A stretch of 13,862 nt of DNA from Halobacteriales archaeon QH_10_70_21. Its GTDB lineage: Archaea > Halobacteriota > Halobacteria > Halobacteriales > Haloarculaceae. The notes under the pieces are model-generated. The model saw only the letters and a program-made list of their open reading frames with translations. It had not been told where the DNA came from and did not search any database. Each line of letters starts with the position of its first letter. Position 1 is the first letter of the stretch. The stretch spans positions 1 through 13,862 of the forward strand of contig PXQM01000191.1 of the NCBI GenBank assembly GCA_003021325.1, in the 5' to 3' direction. This document shows, one piece after another, positions 5,253 through 12,258 of this stretch. The translations under genes were made by a program, and so were the position numbers.

Positions 5253-7328
5253 CTACGCGTCGATGCCGTGGTCCTCAAGGAATGCCTCGAACTCCGGTTC
5301 GTCGATCGTGGGGACGTCGTTGGCCTCGGCGTCCTCGCGCTTGCTTCGTCCCGGGTTCTCGCCGACGACGAGGTAGTCAGTGTTGCTCGAGACGCTGGAC
5401 GTCGCCGACCCGCCGTTCGCCTCCACCAGATCCTGGGCATCCTCGCGGGTCAGGCCGTCCAGCGACCCGGTGAAGACGAACGTCAGCCCCTCGAGCGCGT
5501 CGCCCGCCGTCCCGGCTGACTGCGGTTCGACGCCACGCTCGCGGAGCGACTCGACGACGGCGCGGTTCTGCTCGCTGTCGAAGAACTCGCTGATCTCCTC
5601 GGCGACCGTCTCACCGACGCCCTCGACGGCCTGCAGCTCCTCGGGGGTGGCCGACATCACTGCGTCGAGCGTTCCGAAGTGGCGTGCGAGGTCGGCCGCG
5701 GTGGTCGGCCCGACCTCCGGGACCCCGAGCGCCGACAGGAAGTCAGACAGCGGTGGCTCCTTCGCCGCCTCCAGCTCCGCGAGCAGGTTCTCGGCGCTCC
5801 GCTCGCCCCACCCTTCGAACGCCGCGAGCTCCTCGACGATCAGGTCGTAGAGGTCCGGCAGCGACCCGATGACGCCCTCGTCGAGCAGCTGGTCGACGGC
5901 CTTCTCGCCGAGCCCCTCGATGTCCAGTCCGGTCCGGGAGGCGTAGTGCTGGACCGCCCGCCGGAGCTGCGCCGGACAGGCGACGCCGCCGGTGCAGAAC
6001 GCCATCGGCCCGTCCCGCTCGACCGGACTCTCGCAGACCGGACACCGCGCCGGGAACTCGAAGTGGTCATCGCCGTGGGATTCGACCACCTCCTCGATGT
6101 AGGGAATCACGTCGCCGGCGCGCTTGAGCCGCACTCTGTCGCCGATATCGACCCCGAGCCCCTCGATTTGGTCGGGATTGTGCAGCGTCGCCCGCGACAC
6201 CTCGACGCCGCCCACCTCGACGGGGTCGAGCAGTGCCACCGGCGTCAGGCGGCCGGTGCGACCGACCTGCACGACGACGTCTCGAATCGTCGTCTCCTCG
6301 CTGCGGGCCGGGAACTTGTAGGCGAACGCCCACCGCGGTGCCCGCGAGGTCGCACCGAGCGTCTCGCAGGCCGCCTTGCGGTCGAGCTTGATGACGGTGC
6401 CGTCGATTTCGTAATCGAGCTCGTCGCGCTGCTCGAGCATCCGGTCGCGGAACTCGATGGCGCCGTCGACATCCTCGACCAGCCGCGTGTGGTCGTCGAC
6501 GTGGAAGCCCCACGATCCGACGGTCTCGTGCTCCTCGAGGCGCGTCTCGAAGCCGTAGCCCCCGTCGTCCAGTACCCCGAAAACGAAGCAGTCGAGCGGC
6601 CGCTCGGCGGTGACGGTCGGGTCCAGCTGTCGGAGCGTCCCCGCTGCGGCGTTGCGGGGGTTCGCGAAGGGGTCGTCGCCCCGCTCGATGCGCTCGCGGT
6701 TGTACTCTTGGAAGGCCGCCCTCGGCATGAAGACCTCTCCGCGGACCGCGAGGAACTCCGGGTGGTCCCCGCGTAGCGCCAGCGGTACCGACCGGATGGT
6801 CCGGATGTTCGCCGTTACGTCGTCGCCTTCCGCCCCATCCCCGCGGGTCGCGGCCCGCTCGAGTTCGCCGTCCTCGTAGACGAGTTCGACCGAGAGCCCG
6901 TCGAACTTCGGCTCGCAGAGGTACTCTATCGGCCCTTCGTCGCCGGCGTCGGCGAGCCGGTCCCGGACCCGCTCGTCGAACGCCCGGACGTCGGCCGCCT
7001 CGCCCGAGGAGTCGATGGACAGCATGGGCGAGACGTGCTCGACCGTCTCGAGTTCGTCTACCGGCTCGCCACCGACCCGCCGGGTCGGGCTGGTCTCCGA
7101 ACGCAGGCCGAACTCGTCTTCGAGCGTCTCCAGCCGGTCGAAGAGCGCGTCGTAGGTCCGGTCGGAGACGACCGGGTCGGCCCGCCGGTAGTACCGGTCG
7201 TCGTGGTACCGTATCGCCTCGCGCAGCTGCTCGACCCGCTCGCGCGCCGCCCCGGGGTCGAGCGCCTCGACCGGCTCGAAGTCCAGCGGCGGGTCCCGGA
7301 CGTACGGGTTGTCCTGGGGTTCCTCCAT
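5253..7328 (-). CDS. ligA: NAD-dependent DNA ligase LigA
   Basis: Bacterial-type NAD+-dependent DNA ligase, 691 residues, sealing nicks via an enzyme-adenylate. Domains in order: Ia NAD-binding region (about 15-80, with YHDDRYYRRADPVVSDRTYD); adenylation domain with active-site C-E-P-K141-F-D-G; OB fold (about 330-420, TPVALLDPVEVGGVEVSRATLHN); Cys4 zinc finger C429-P-V-C432, C445, C451; helix-hairpin-helix domain (about 460-600); and C-terminal BRCT domain (about 612-691, LEGLTFVFTGSLDGLTRED). All expected modules are present. Archaea usually use ATP-dependent ligases. A LigA of bacterial origin (LigN) is known in haloarchaea such as Haloferax volcanii, so this is a known ancient transfer. 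The start is the ATG at 7328, set by a TTTTTT box 27 nt upstream; an in-frame TTG at 7355 overlaps that box. Confidence 0.97.
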   Translation of the reverse strand: MEEPQDNPYVRDPPLDFEPVEALDPGAARERVEQLREAIRYHDDRYYRRADPVVSDRTYDALFDRLETLEDEFGLRSETSPTRRVGGEPVDELETVEHVSPMLSIDSSGEAADVRAFDERVRDRLADAGDEGPIEYLCEPKFDGLSVELVYEDGELERAATRGDGAEGDDVTANIRTIRSVPLALRGDHPEFLAVRGEVFMPRAAFQEYNRERIERGDDPFANPRNAAAGTLRQLDPTVTAERPLDCFVFGVLDDGGYGFETRLEEHETVGSWGFHVDDHTRLVEDVDGAIEFRDRMLEQRDELDYEIDGTVIKLDRKAACETLGATSRAPRWAFAYKFPARSEETTIRDVVVQVGRTGRLTPVALLDPVEVGGVEVSRATLHNPDQIEGLGVDIGDRVRLKRAGDVIPYIEEVVESHGDDHFEFPARCPVCESPVERDGPMAFCTGGVACPAQLRRAVQHYASRTGLDIEGLGEKAVDQLLDEGVIGSLPDLYDLIVEELAAFEGWGERSAENLLAELEAAKEPPLSDFLSALGVPEVGPTTAADLARHFGTLDAVMSATPEELQAVEGVGETVAEEISEFFDSEQNRAVVESLRERGVEPQSAGTAGDALEGLTFVFTGSLDGLTREDAQDLVEANGGSATSSVSSNTDYLVVGENPGRSKREDAEANDVPTIDEPEFEAFLEDHGIDA

Positions 7329-7353
7329 TGGCGGTGACTCGGGGCCGGCTGAC

Positions 7354-7359
7354 AAAAAA
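7354..7359 (-). promoter_or_regulatory. T-rich TATA-like box of ligA
   Basis: Minus-strand TTTTTT is centred about 28 nt before the ligA ATG at 7328. It fits leaderless initiation and rules against the TTG at 7355 as start. Confidence 0.5.
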
Positions 7360-7382
7360 CCGGACGACTCCAGCGGCGCGCT

Positions 7383-8486
7383 CTACAGGCCGGCGACGTC
7401 CTCGATTGCGTCCGTCAGCGCGCGGATGCTCTCGACGGTGTGCTCACCCATGTGCCCGATGCGGAACGTCTCCTCGCCGAGGTCGCCGTAGCCGCTGGAG
7501 AACACCATGTCGTACTCCTCGGAGACGGCCTCGACCGTCCCGGCAACGTCGATGCCCTGGGTGTTCTCGACGCAGGTCACCGTCCGGGACTCGTACTCCT
7601 CCTCGGCGAACGTGTCGAAGTGCTCGCAGGCCCACTCGCGGGTGTACTCGGCCATCTCGCGGTGCCGCCGGTCCCGCGCCTCGTAACCCTCTTCGAGCAT
7701 GTGCTTCATCTGCTTGCGGTAGGCCAGCATGAGCGGAATCGCGGGCGTCGAGTGGGTCTGTCCCTTCCGGTCGTAGTAGTCGAGCGTCCGCTGGAAGCCG
7801 CCGTACCACGACGCGGAGTCCTTCTCGAGTTCCCGCTCGTAGGCGTCCTCGCTGACGGTGCAGACCGCGAGACCGGGCGGCATTGCGAAGGCCTTCTGCG
7901 TCGACGTGAAGATGGCGTCGATGTTGTGGCCCTCGATGTCGACGTAGTCGCCGCCCAGACAGGAGATGGCGTCGACGACGAAGCAGGTGTCCGGATAGTC
8001 GCCGAGCAGGTCGCCGATCTCCTCGATGGGGTTGCGGACGCCGGTCGAGGTCTCGTTCATCACGGCGCCGACGGCGTCGTACTCCCCGGACTCGAGCGCG
8101 GTCCTGACGTCCTCGGGCTCGACCGCCTGCCCCCACTCGTACTCGATCCGGTCGACGTCCTTCCCCAGCCGCTCGGCGACGTTCGCCTGGCGTTCGCTGA
8201 ACGCCCCCGACGTGAGGACGAGCATCCGGTCGTCGACGAGGTTGAGCGTCGTCGTCTCCCAGAACTCCGTCCCCGAGGCCGTGAGGACCACCACGTCCTG
8301 TCGGGTGTCGAGGAACTCCCTGGTGTCCTCGACGATGGTCGTGTAGAGGTCCGTCATCCGGTCCATCCGGTGACCGAACATCGGCTCGCACATCGCCTCG
8401 AGGACGTCGTCGCGAACCTCCGTCGGCCCCGGCAGGTACAGCGTCTTGTCGGGATACTCGCCCGTGTACTCTCGTTTCTCGGTCAC
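7383..8486 (-). CDS. PLP-dependent class V aminotransferase (alanine-glyoxylate / serine-pyruvate type)
   Basis: A 367-residue fold-type I PLP enzyme of the class V aminotransferase group, related to alanine-glyoxylate and serine-pyruvate aminotransferases. Visible: the N-terminal LYLPGPTEVRDDVLEAM with GHRMDRM, the cofactor loop T-A-S-G-T-E-F-W-E, D172 in FVVDAISCLGG (contacts the PLP ring nitrogen), and the Schiff-base lysine K198 in STQKAFAMPPGLAV. The C-terminal small domain ends FRIGHMGEHTVESIRALTDAIEDV. The start is the GTG at 8486 (TEKREYTGEYP follows), with an AGGTGG Shine-Dalgarno-like sequence 4 nt upstream and a TATA-like box about 50 nt upstream, so it has a short leader. The same frame stays open far upstream, but that stretch is Arg-rich and antisense to the MFS gene. 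The exact amino donor is unknown. Confidence 0.92.
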   Translation of the reverse strand: MTEKREYTGEYPDKTLYLPGPTEVRDDVLEAMCEPMFGHRMDRMTDLYTTIVEDTREFLDTRQDVVVLTASGTEFWETTTLNLVDDRMLVLTSGAFSERQANVAERLGKDVDRIEYEWGQAVEPEDVRTALESGEYDAVGAVMNETSTGVRNPIEEIGDLLGDYPDTCFVVDAISCLGGDYVDIEGHNIDAIFTSTQKAFAMPPGLAVCTVSEDAYERELEKDSASWYGGFQRTLDYYDRKGQTHSTPAIPLMLAYRKQMKHMLEEGYEARDRRHREMAEYTREWACEHFDTFAEEEYESRTVTCVENTQGIDVAGTVEAVSEEYDMVFSSGYGDLGEETFRIGHMGEHTVESIRALTDAIEDVAGL

Positions 8487-8490
8487 CGAA

Positions 8491-8496
8491 CCACCT
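8491..8496 (-). promoter_or_regulatory. Ribosome binding site deciding the aminotransferase start
   Basis: Minus-strand AGGTGG lies 4 nt before the GTG at 8486, complementary to the 3' end of 16S rRNA with one mismatch. It supports the GTG start in a window where most genes look leaderless. Confidence 0.5.
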
Positions 8497-8532
8497 GAGT
8501 GCGTGTACCCTGACCGCGAGAGGGCAAGGACG

Positions 8533-8540
8533 TTTTGATA
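8533..8540 (-). promoter_or_regulatory. TATA-like box of the aminotransferase
   Basis: Minus-strand TATCAAAA is about 50 nt before the GTG at 8486. Initiation near 8510 would give a leader of about 25 nt containing the ribosome binding site. Confidence 0.4.
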
Positions 8541-8770
8541 CCGACCTCGGCGCGACCGCCAGCGCGGATGGCGACGGCGGGACGACGCCGACGGAGAGTG
8601 CAGGGACGGCCGACGCCCCCGATAGTGACCGGTCGTCGTCCGACGCGGGAGCGGAGGCCGACGCCCGGGGCTTCGCCGCGCTGCCGTCGAACGCGGTCGC
8701 CGTGGCTCTCGTCGCGGTGCTTGCGGTCGTCTCCTTCCTCGCGGGCCTGGCCGCTGACCGGTTCCGGTAG
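8537..8770 (+). pseudogene. Orphan C-terminal anchor of a surface protein (no start codon)
   Basis: A protein-like reading frame ends at the TAG at 8768-8770. It reads as an acidic, Thr/Ser/Gly/Asp-rich linker (DTDLGATASADGDGGTTPTE, then APDSDRSSSDAGAEADA). A hydrophobic segment follows (NAVAVALVAVLAVVSFLAGL) with a short charged end AADRFR. This is the typical C-terminus of haloarchaeal cell-surface proteins: a flexible linker, one membrane helix, and a positive tail. It is not clearly a PGF-CTERM signal. The frame is open back to a stop at 8282-8284 but has no ATG, GTG or TTG before the hydrophobic segment, and its 5' part overlaps the aminotransferase gene. It is therefore probably the remnant of a truncated gene. 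It occupies most of the 317-bp gap between the aminotransferase and the MFS gene. A chance open frame is possible in such GC-rich DNA. Confidence 0.5.
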
Positions 8771-8775
8771 CGACG

Positions 8776-8802
8776 ACGGGCGCGGGAGCGACCGTCGCCC
8801 GT
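8776..8802 (-). terminator. Weak hairpin next to the MFS stop
   Basis: ACGGGCG (8776-8782) and CGCCCGT (8796-8802) form a 7-bp stem with a 13-nt loop immediately past the MFS stop codon. No T-run follows; its role is inferred from position only. Confidence 0.25.
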
Positions 8803-8803
8803 G

Positions 8804-9994
8804 TCAGGCGCCCTCGCCGAAGGTGGCCGTCGGGTCCGGCACGACGCGGACGAGCACCGGCAGCGCGAGGAGGACGATGCCGATCTCGAGTCCGCCGGCG
8901 ACGAGGAACGCGGCGAGGAAGCCGTAGCGCGCGGCGACGCCGCCGCCGACGAGGATGCCGCCGAGGAAGCCGAGGCTGCCGAAGATGTTGAACCCGCCCA
9001 TCGCGGCGCCCCGCTCGCCGGCGGCGGCCATGTCCGTGACGAGTGCCATCGTCGCCGGCGCGACCAGCGCCCCGAGAACGCCGACGGCGACCATGCCGAC
9101 GGCGGCGACCCGGACCGTCGGTGCGAGGCCGACCCCGATGATGACCACCCCGTAGCCGACCGACCCGGCGACGATGGGGACGACGCGGCCGACGCGGTCC
9201 GACAGCGCCCCCAGCGGGTACTGCAGCAGCGCGAAGGGGGCGAAGAAGCACGCCAGGACGAGGCCGGTCGCCGCGGGGTCGAGCTCGAACGTCCGCCGGA
9301 AGTAGAACGTCCCGACGAGGCCGAAGAAGCCGGCCGTGAAGCGGTCGGCGAAGCCGAACGCGTACGGTACGAGCAGCTCCGGGGTCCGGCGCAGCCCGGC
9401 GAGGACCTCGGCGAGCCCCCCGTCGCGGGTCGGCGCCCGGTCCGGGACCGTCGCCGTGAGGCCGGCGACGGCGACGAGCAGGGCCGCCGAGGCGACGAGC
9501 GGCGCCAGCGGGCCGACCGCGTAGAGCTGCCCGCCGACCGGCGCGCCGAGCGCGGCGCCGGCGCCGATGGCGATGCCAGCCGCGCCCATGTTTCGGCCGT
9601 GGCCGCCATCGAGGTCCATCAGCATCGTGATGGCCAGCGAGAAGGCGCCGATTGTGAACGCGCCCTCGAGGAAGCGCAGCCCGAGCGCGGCGGCGAATCC
9701 GCCGGTGCCGGTCACCACGGCGGCGACGAGCGCGAGGTACGCCGCCGCGCCGCCGACTGCGCCGGCGACGATGAACGGCACCCGTCGTCCGGCCCGGTCG
9801 GAGAGCGCGCCCCAGACCGCCGAGAGGAGGACGAACGCGACCAGCTGGACCGAAAGGAAGGCGGTCCCGGCGTCGATGGTCGGCTCGGCGCCCAGCGCCG
9901 CGACGAGCTCGTCGACCCCCGGGTACACCAGCAGCTGCGTGAAGAGGACGACGAAGACCACCGCCGCCAGCCGGGGGCGCTCGCTGCGGCTCAC
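8804..9994 (-). CDS. MFS transporter
   Basis: Major facilitator superfamily transporter, 396 residues, with about 12 hydrophobic helices in two halves. The motif A loop between helices 2 and 3 is G62-A-L-S-D66-R-A-G-R-R71, and the equivalent loop in the second half is G262-A-L-S-D266-R-V-G-R-V, so both gating motifs are intact. The central hydrophilic loop is short (about residues 180-205, PDRAPTRDGG). The substrate is unknown; the layout resembles drug/multidrug-type efflux members, but no substrate motif is visible. The start is a GTG at 9994 (SRSERPRLAAVV follows), supported by a TATA-like box about 26 nt upstream. It is divergent from the SDR gene across 98 bp, so the two may share control. 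Confidence 0.92.
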   Translation of the reverse strand: MSRSERPRLAAVVFVVLFTQLLVYPGVDELVAALGAEPTIDAGTAFLSVQLVAFVLLSAVWGALSDRAGRRVPFIVAGAVGGAAAYLALVAAVVTGTGGFAAALGLRFLEGAFTIGAFSLAITMLMDLDGGHGRNMGAAGIAIGAGAALGAPVGGQLYAVGPLAPLVASAALLVAVAGLTATVPDRAPTRDGGLAEVLAGLRRTPELLVPYAFGFADRFTAGFFGLVGTFYFRRTFELDPAATGLVLACFFAPFALLQYPLGALSDRVGRVVPIVAGSVGYGVVIIGVGLAPTVRVAAVGMVAVGVLGALVAPATMALVTDMAAAGERGAAMGGFNIFGSLGFLGGILVGGGVAARYGFLAAFLVAGGLEIGIVLLALPVLVRVVPDPTATFGEGA

Positions 9995-10017
9995 GGCGGC
10001 GGTTGGGGGCCGACGGT

Positions 10018-10023
10018 CTTAAT
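10018..10023 (-). promoter_or_regulatory. TATA-like box of the MFS gene
   Basis: Minus-strand ATTAAG is centred about 26 nt before the GTG at 9994, consistent with a leaderless transcript. It lies about 40 bp from the opposing SDR box in the shared divergent region. Confidence 0.45.
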
Positions 10024-10061
10024 CCGGCTGATTCGTCGGCGCCGCGCCGCCCGGCACCGCG

Positions 10062-10067
10062 TTTTAA
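10062..10067 (+). promoter_or_regulatory. TATA-like box of the SDR gene
   Basis: TTTTAA is centred about 28 nt before the ATG at 10093. It supports that start and not an upstream in-frame one. Confidence 0.5.
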
Positions 10068-10092
10068 GCGGCGCCGCCGCCACGCCCGCTGT

Positions 10093-10794
10093 ATGCCGAA
10101 CGCCATCATCGTCGGCGCCTCCTCGGGCATCGGGCGGGCGCTGGCGAGGGAGCTCGCCGGGGAGTACGAACTGGGACTGGCCGCCCGCCGGACGGACCGC
10201 CTGACGGCCGTCGGCGAGGACGTCGGCGGCGCCCACGTCGCGCGAATCGACGTGACCGAACCGGACGCACGCGAGCGGTTCGACGACCTCGCCGGCTCGA
10301 TGGGTGGCGTCGACCTGGTCGTCGTCTCGGCCGGCATCGGGCGGCACAACCCCGACCTCGAGTGGCCGGACGAGCGCGACACCGTCGGCGTGAACGTCCG
10401 GGGGTTCACCGCCATCGCGACCGCCGCCGTCGAGCGCCTCGAGGCGTCGGGCGGCGGCCACCTCGTCGGCATCTCGTCGGTCGCGGCCGAGGTCGGGAGC
10501 GCGACCATGCCCGCCTACAGCGCCTCGAAGGCCTACGTCTCCCGGTACCTCGAGGGGCTCCGCTACCGGAGCGGCGACGCCGTCGCGGTGACGGACGTCC
10601 GGCCGGGCTACGTCGACACGCCGATGGCGCCGGAGGCCGACCGGTTCTGGGAGTGCTCGCCGGAGACCGCCGCCCGGGGCATCGCCCGCGCCATCGCGAA
10701 GGAGAAGGACGTCGCCTACGTCACCCGCCGCTGGTGGCTGGTCTCGAAGCTCCTCGCCGTCCTCCCCGACGGCTACCGGGCCGAACTGGCCTGA
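10093..10794 (+). CDS. Short-chain dehydrogenase/reductase (SDR family)
   Basis: Classical SDR oxidoreductase, 233 residues, NAD(P)-dependent and cytoplasmic; substrate unknown. The Rossmann motif is G8-A-S-S-G-I-G14. The acidic/basic segment after beta-2 (AARRTDRL) contains Arg residues, which in this family often favour NADP. The structural N101 is in VNVRGF. The catalytic triad is S129 (GISSVAA), Y142 and K146 (YSASK), followed by PGYVDTPMA. The C-terminal YVTRRWWLVSKLLAVLPDGY is a hydrophobic, aromatic helix that may associate with a membrane. The start is the ATG at 10093, with a TATA-like box 28 nt upstream. Divergent from the MFS transporter and followed 65 bp later by the KaiC-like gene, which has its own promoter. 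Confidence 0.93.
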   Translation: MPNAIIVGASSGIGRALARELAGEYELGLAARRTDRLTAVGEDVGGAHVARIDVTEPDARERFDDLAGSMGGVDLVVVSAGIGRHNPDLEWPDERDTVGVNVRGFTAIATAAVERLEASGGGHLVGISSVAAEVGSATMPAYSASKAYVSRYLEGLRYRSGDAVAVTDVRPGYVDTPMAPEADRFWECSPETAARGIARAIAKEKDVAYVTRRWWLVSKLLAVLPDGYRAELA

Positions 10795-10827
10795 GCGACG
10801 GACTCGCGTCTCGAAGCGCTCGCTGGG

Positions 10828-10833
10828 TTTATG
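10828..10833 (+). promoter_or_regulatory. TATA-like box of the KaiC-like operon
   Basis: TTTATG is centred about 29 nt before the TTG at 10860. An in-frame stop at 10845-10847 excludes starts further upstream, so the box and the stop together fix TTG as the start. Confidence 0.5.
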
Positions 10834-10859
10834 TTCACGCGACTTGACCCTTAGGCACT

Positions 10860-12251
10860 TTGAGCGCTACTGACTCCCGCGTCTCGCTCGGCGTCGACGG
10901 TGCCGACGAGGTACTCCACGGCGGCCTGCTCCCGGCGCGGTCGTACATGCTCCGGGGCGGGGCAGGGACCGGCAAGACGATTCTCGGGCTCCACTACCTG
11001 ACCGCGGGTGTCGACGCCGGCGAGGACTGCCTGTTCGTCGCCTTCGAGGAGCCGGCGGGCGACATCCACGAGAACGCGGCGGCGCTCGGGTTCGACCTCG
11101 ACGGCGTCGAGATACTTGACCTGAGCCCGGACGCGAGCAAGTTCCTCGACGAGGCGCAGTACAGCGTCTTCGCGCCCGACGAGGTCGACGACGAGTCGGT
11201 GACCGACCGCATCGTCGCGGCCGTCGAGGTGACGGACCCCGACCGGGTGTTCGTCGACCCGCTCACCCAGCTGCAGTACCTGTCGCCCGACGACTACCAG
11301 TTCCGACAGGAGGTCGCCGGGCTGATGAGCTACCTCGAGAACCGCGGGGCGACGGTGCTTTTCACGACCCAGCCGACCGAGGCGCGACCCGACGAGGACC
11401 TCCAGTACCTCTGCGATGGAGCGGTCGCGCTGGACCGCTCGGAGACGGGTCGCTCGCTGTCGGTGTTGAAGTTCCGCGGCTCGGACTTCCAGTCCCGCAG
11501 CCACACGCTCCGCATCACCGGGTCCGGCATCGAGGTGTACCCGCGGCTGGTGCCCGGGGCCTACCAGAGCGACTTCTCCGTCGAGCGGGTCGGGTCGGGG
11601 ATTCCCGAACTCGACTCGCTGCTCGGCGGCGGCATCGAGCGCGGGTCGGTGACGGTCATCAGCGGCCCCAGCGGGGTCGGCAAGACCACGACCGGGACCC
11701 ACTTCCTGACCGAGGCGGCCCGCCGCGGGGAACACGCCACCGCCTTCCTCTTCGAGGAGTCCGAATCGTCGTTGCGCCACCGGTCGGACGCCATCGGCCT
11801 CCCGACCGAGGAGCTCGTCGAGGACGGCGACCTGACGCTGGAGTACGTCGAACCGCTGTCGCTGTTGGTGATGCTCGACGGCACCGCCGGCTATCGGCTC
11901 TCCCTGCGGGGCCAGGACGACGAACTCGTCGCGGAACTGCACGCGCTGGTCCGGTACCTCCGGAACATGGGTGTAACGGTCGTCCTCGCCGAGGAGGTCC
12001 GCAGCGTCACCGGCGACTTCCAGCCGACGAGCGAGAATATAAGCTACCTGGCAGATAACATCGTCTTCCTCCGGTACCTGGAGATGAGCGGCGAGATACG
12101 GAAGGCCGTCGGCGTCCTGAAGAAGCGCCTCGGGGACTTCGAGCCGTCGCTGCGGGAACTCAGCATCACGGACGAGGGGATGTTGATAGGGGAACCGATG
12201 GAGGGCCTGCGCGGGATTCTGACGGGGACACCGGAGTTGGAGGACGACTGA
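10860..12251 (+). CDS. KaiC-like double-domain ATPase with incomplete second domain
   Basis: A 463-residue RecA-fold ATPase of the KaiC family with two tandem domains. KaiC is the cyanobacterial clock protein; haloarchaeal homologues are common, mostly without KaiA/KaiB, and act with signalling proteins. Domain 1 (about 5-230): Walker A G33-G-A-G-T-G-K39-T40, catalytic F-E63-E64-P, Walker B VFVD133P. Domain 2 (about 236-455): Walker A G269-P-S-G-V-G-K275-T276, F-E299-E300-S, then EYVEPLSLLVMLD340GTAGYRLSLRG. Here the strand ending EPL runs directly into the Walker B-like strand, whereas domain 1 has about 40 residues between the equivalent strands. An in-frame deletion is likely. The C-terminal IRKAVGVLKKRLGDFEPSLRELSIT and LRGILTGTPE are family-typical. 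The start is TTG, supported by a TATA-like box and an upstream stop. The PAS/LOV gene follows after 7 bp. Confidence 0.9.
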   Translation: MSATDSRVSLGVDGADEVLHGGLLPARSYMLRGGAGTGKTILGLHYLTAGVDAGEDCLFVAFEEPAGDIHENAAALGFDLDGVEILDLSPDASKFLDEAQYSVFAPDEVDDESVTDRIVAAVEVTDPDRVFVDPLTQLQYLSPDDYQFRQEVAGLMSYLENRGATVLFTTQPTEARPDEDLQYLCDGAVALDRSETGRSLSVLKFRGSDFQSRSHTLRITGSGIEVYPRLVPGAYQSDFSVERVGSGIPELDSLLGGGIERGSVTVISGPSGVGKTTTGTHFLTEAARRGEHATAFLFEESESSLRHRSDAIGLPTEELVEDGDLTLEYVEPLSLLVMLDGTAGYRLSLRGQDDELVAELHALVRYLRNMGVTVVLAEEVRSVTGDFQPTSENISYLADNIVFLRYLEMSGEIRKAVGVLKKRLGDFEPSLRELSITDEGMLIGEPMEGLRGILTGTPELEDD

Positions 12252-12258
12252 CATCGAG

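Noticed and set aside
8285..8536. Upstream extension of the orphan anchor frame
   Set aside because: It has no start codon, lies inside the aminotransferase gene on the opposite strand, and its composition is not that of a surface-protein linker.
7383..10508. Minus-strand open frame of about 1040 codons spanning aminotransferase, gap, MFS and SDR region
   Set aside because: Only the last 367 codons are the aminotransferase. The upstream part is Arg/Pro-rich, overlaps the MFS gene on the same strand in another frame, and is an artefact of high GC.
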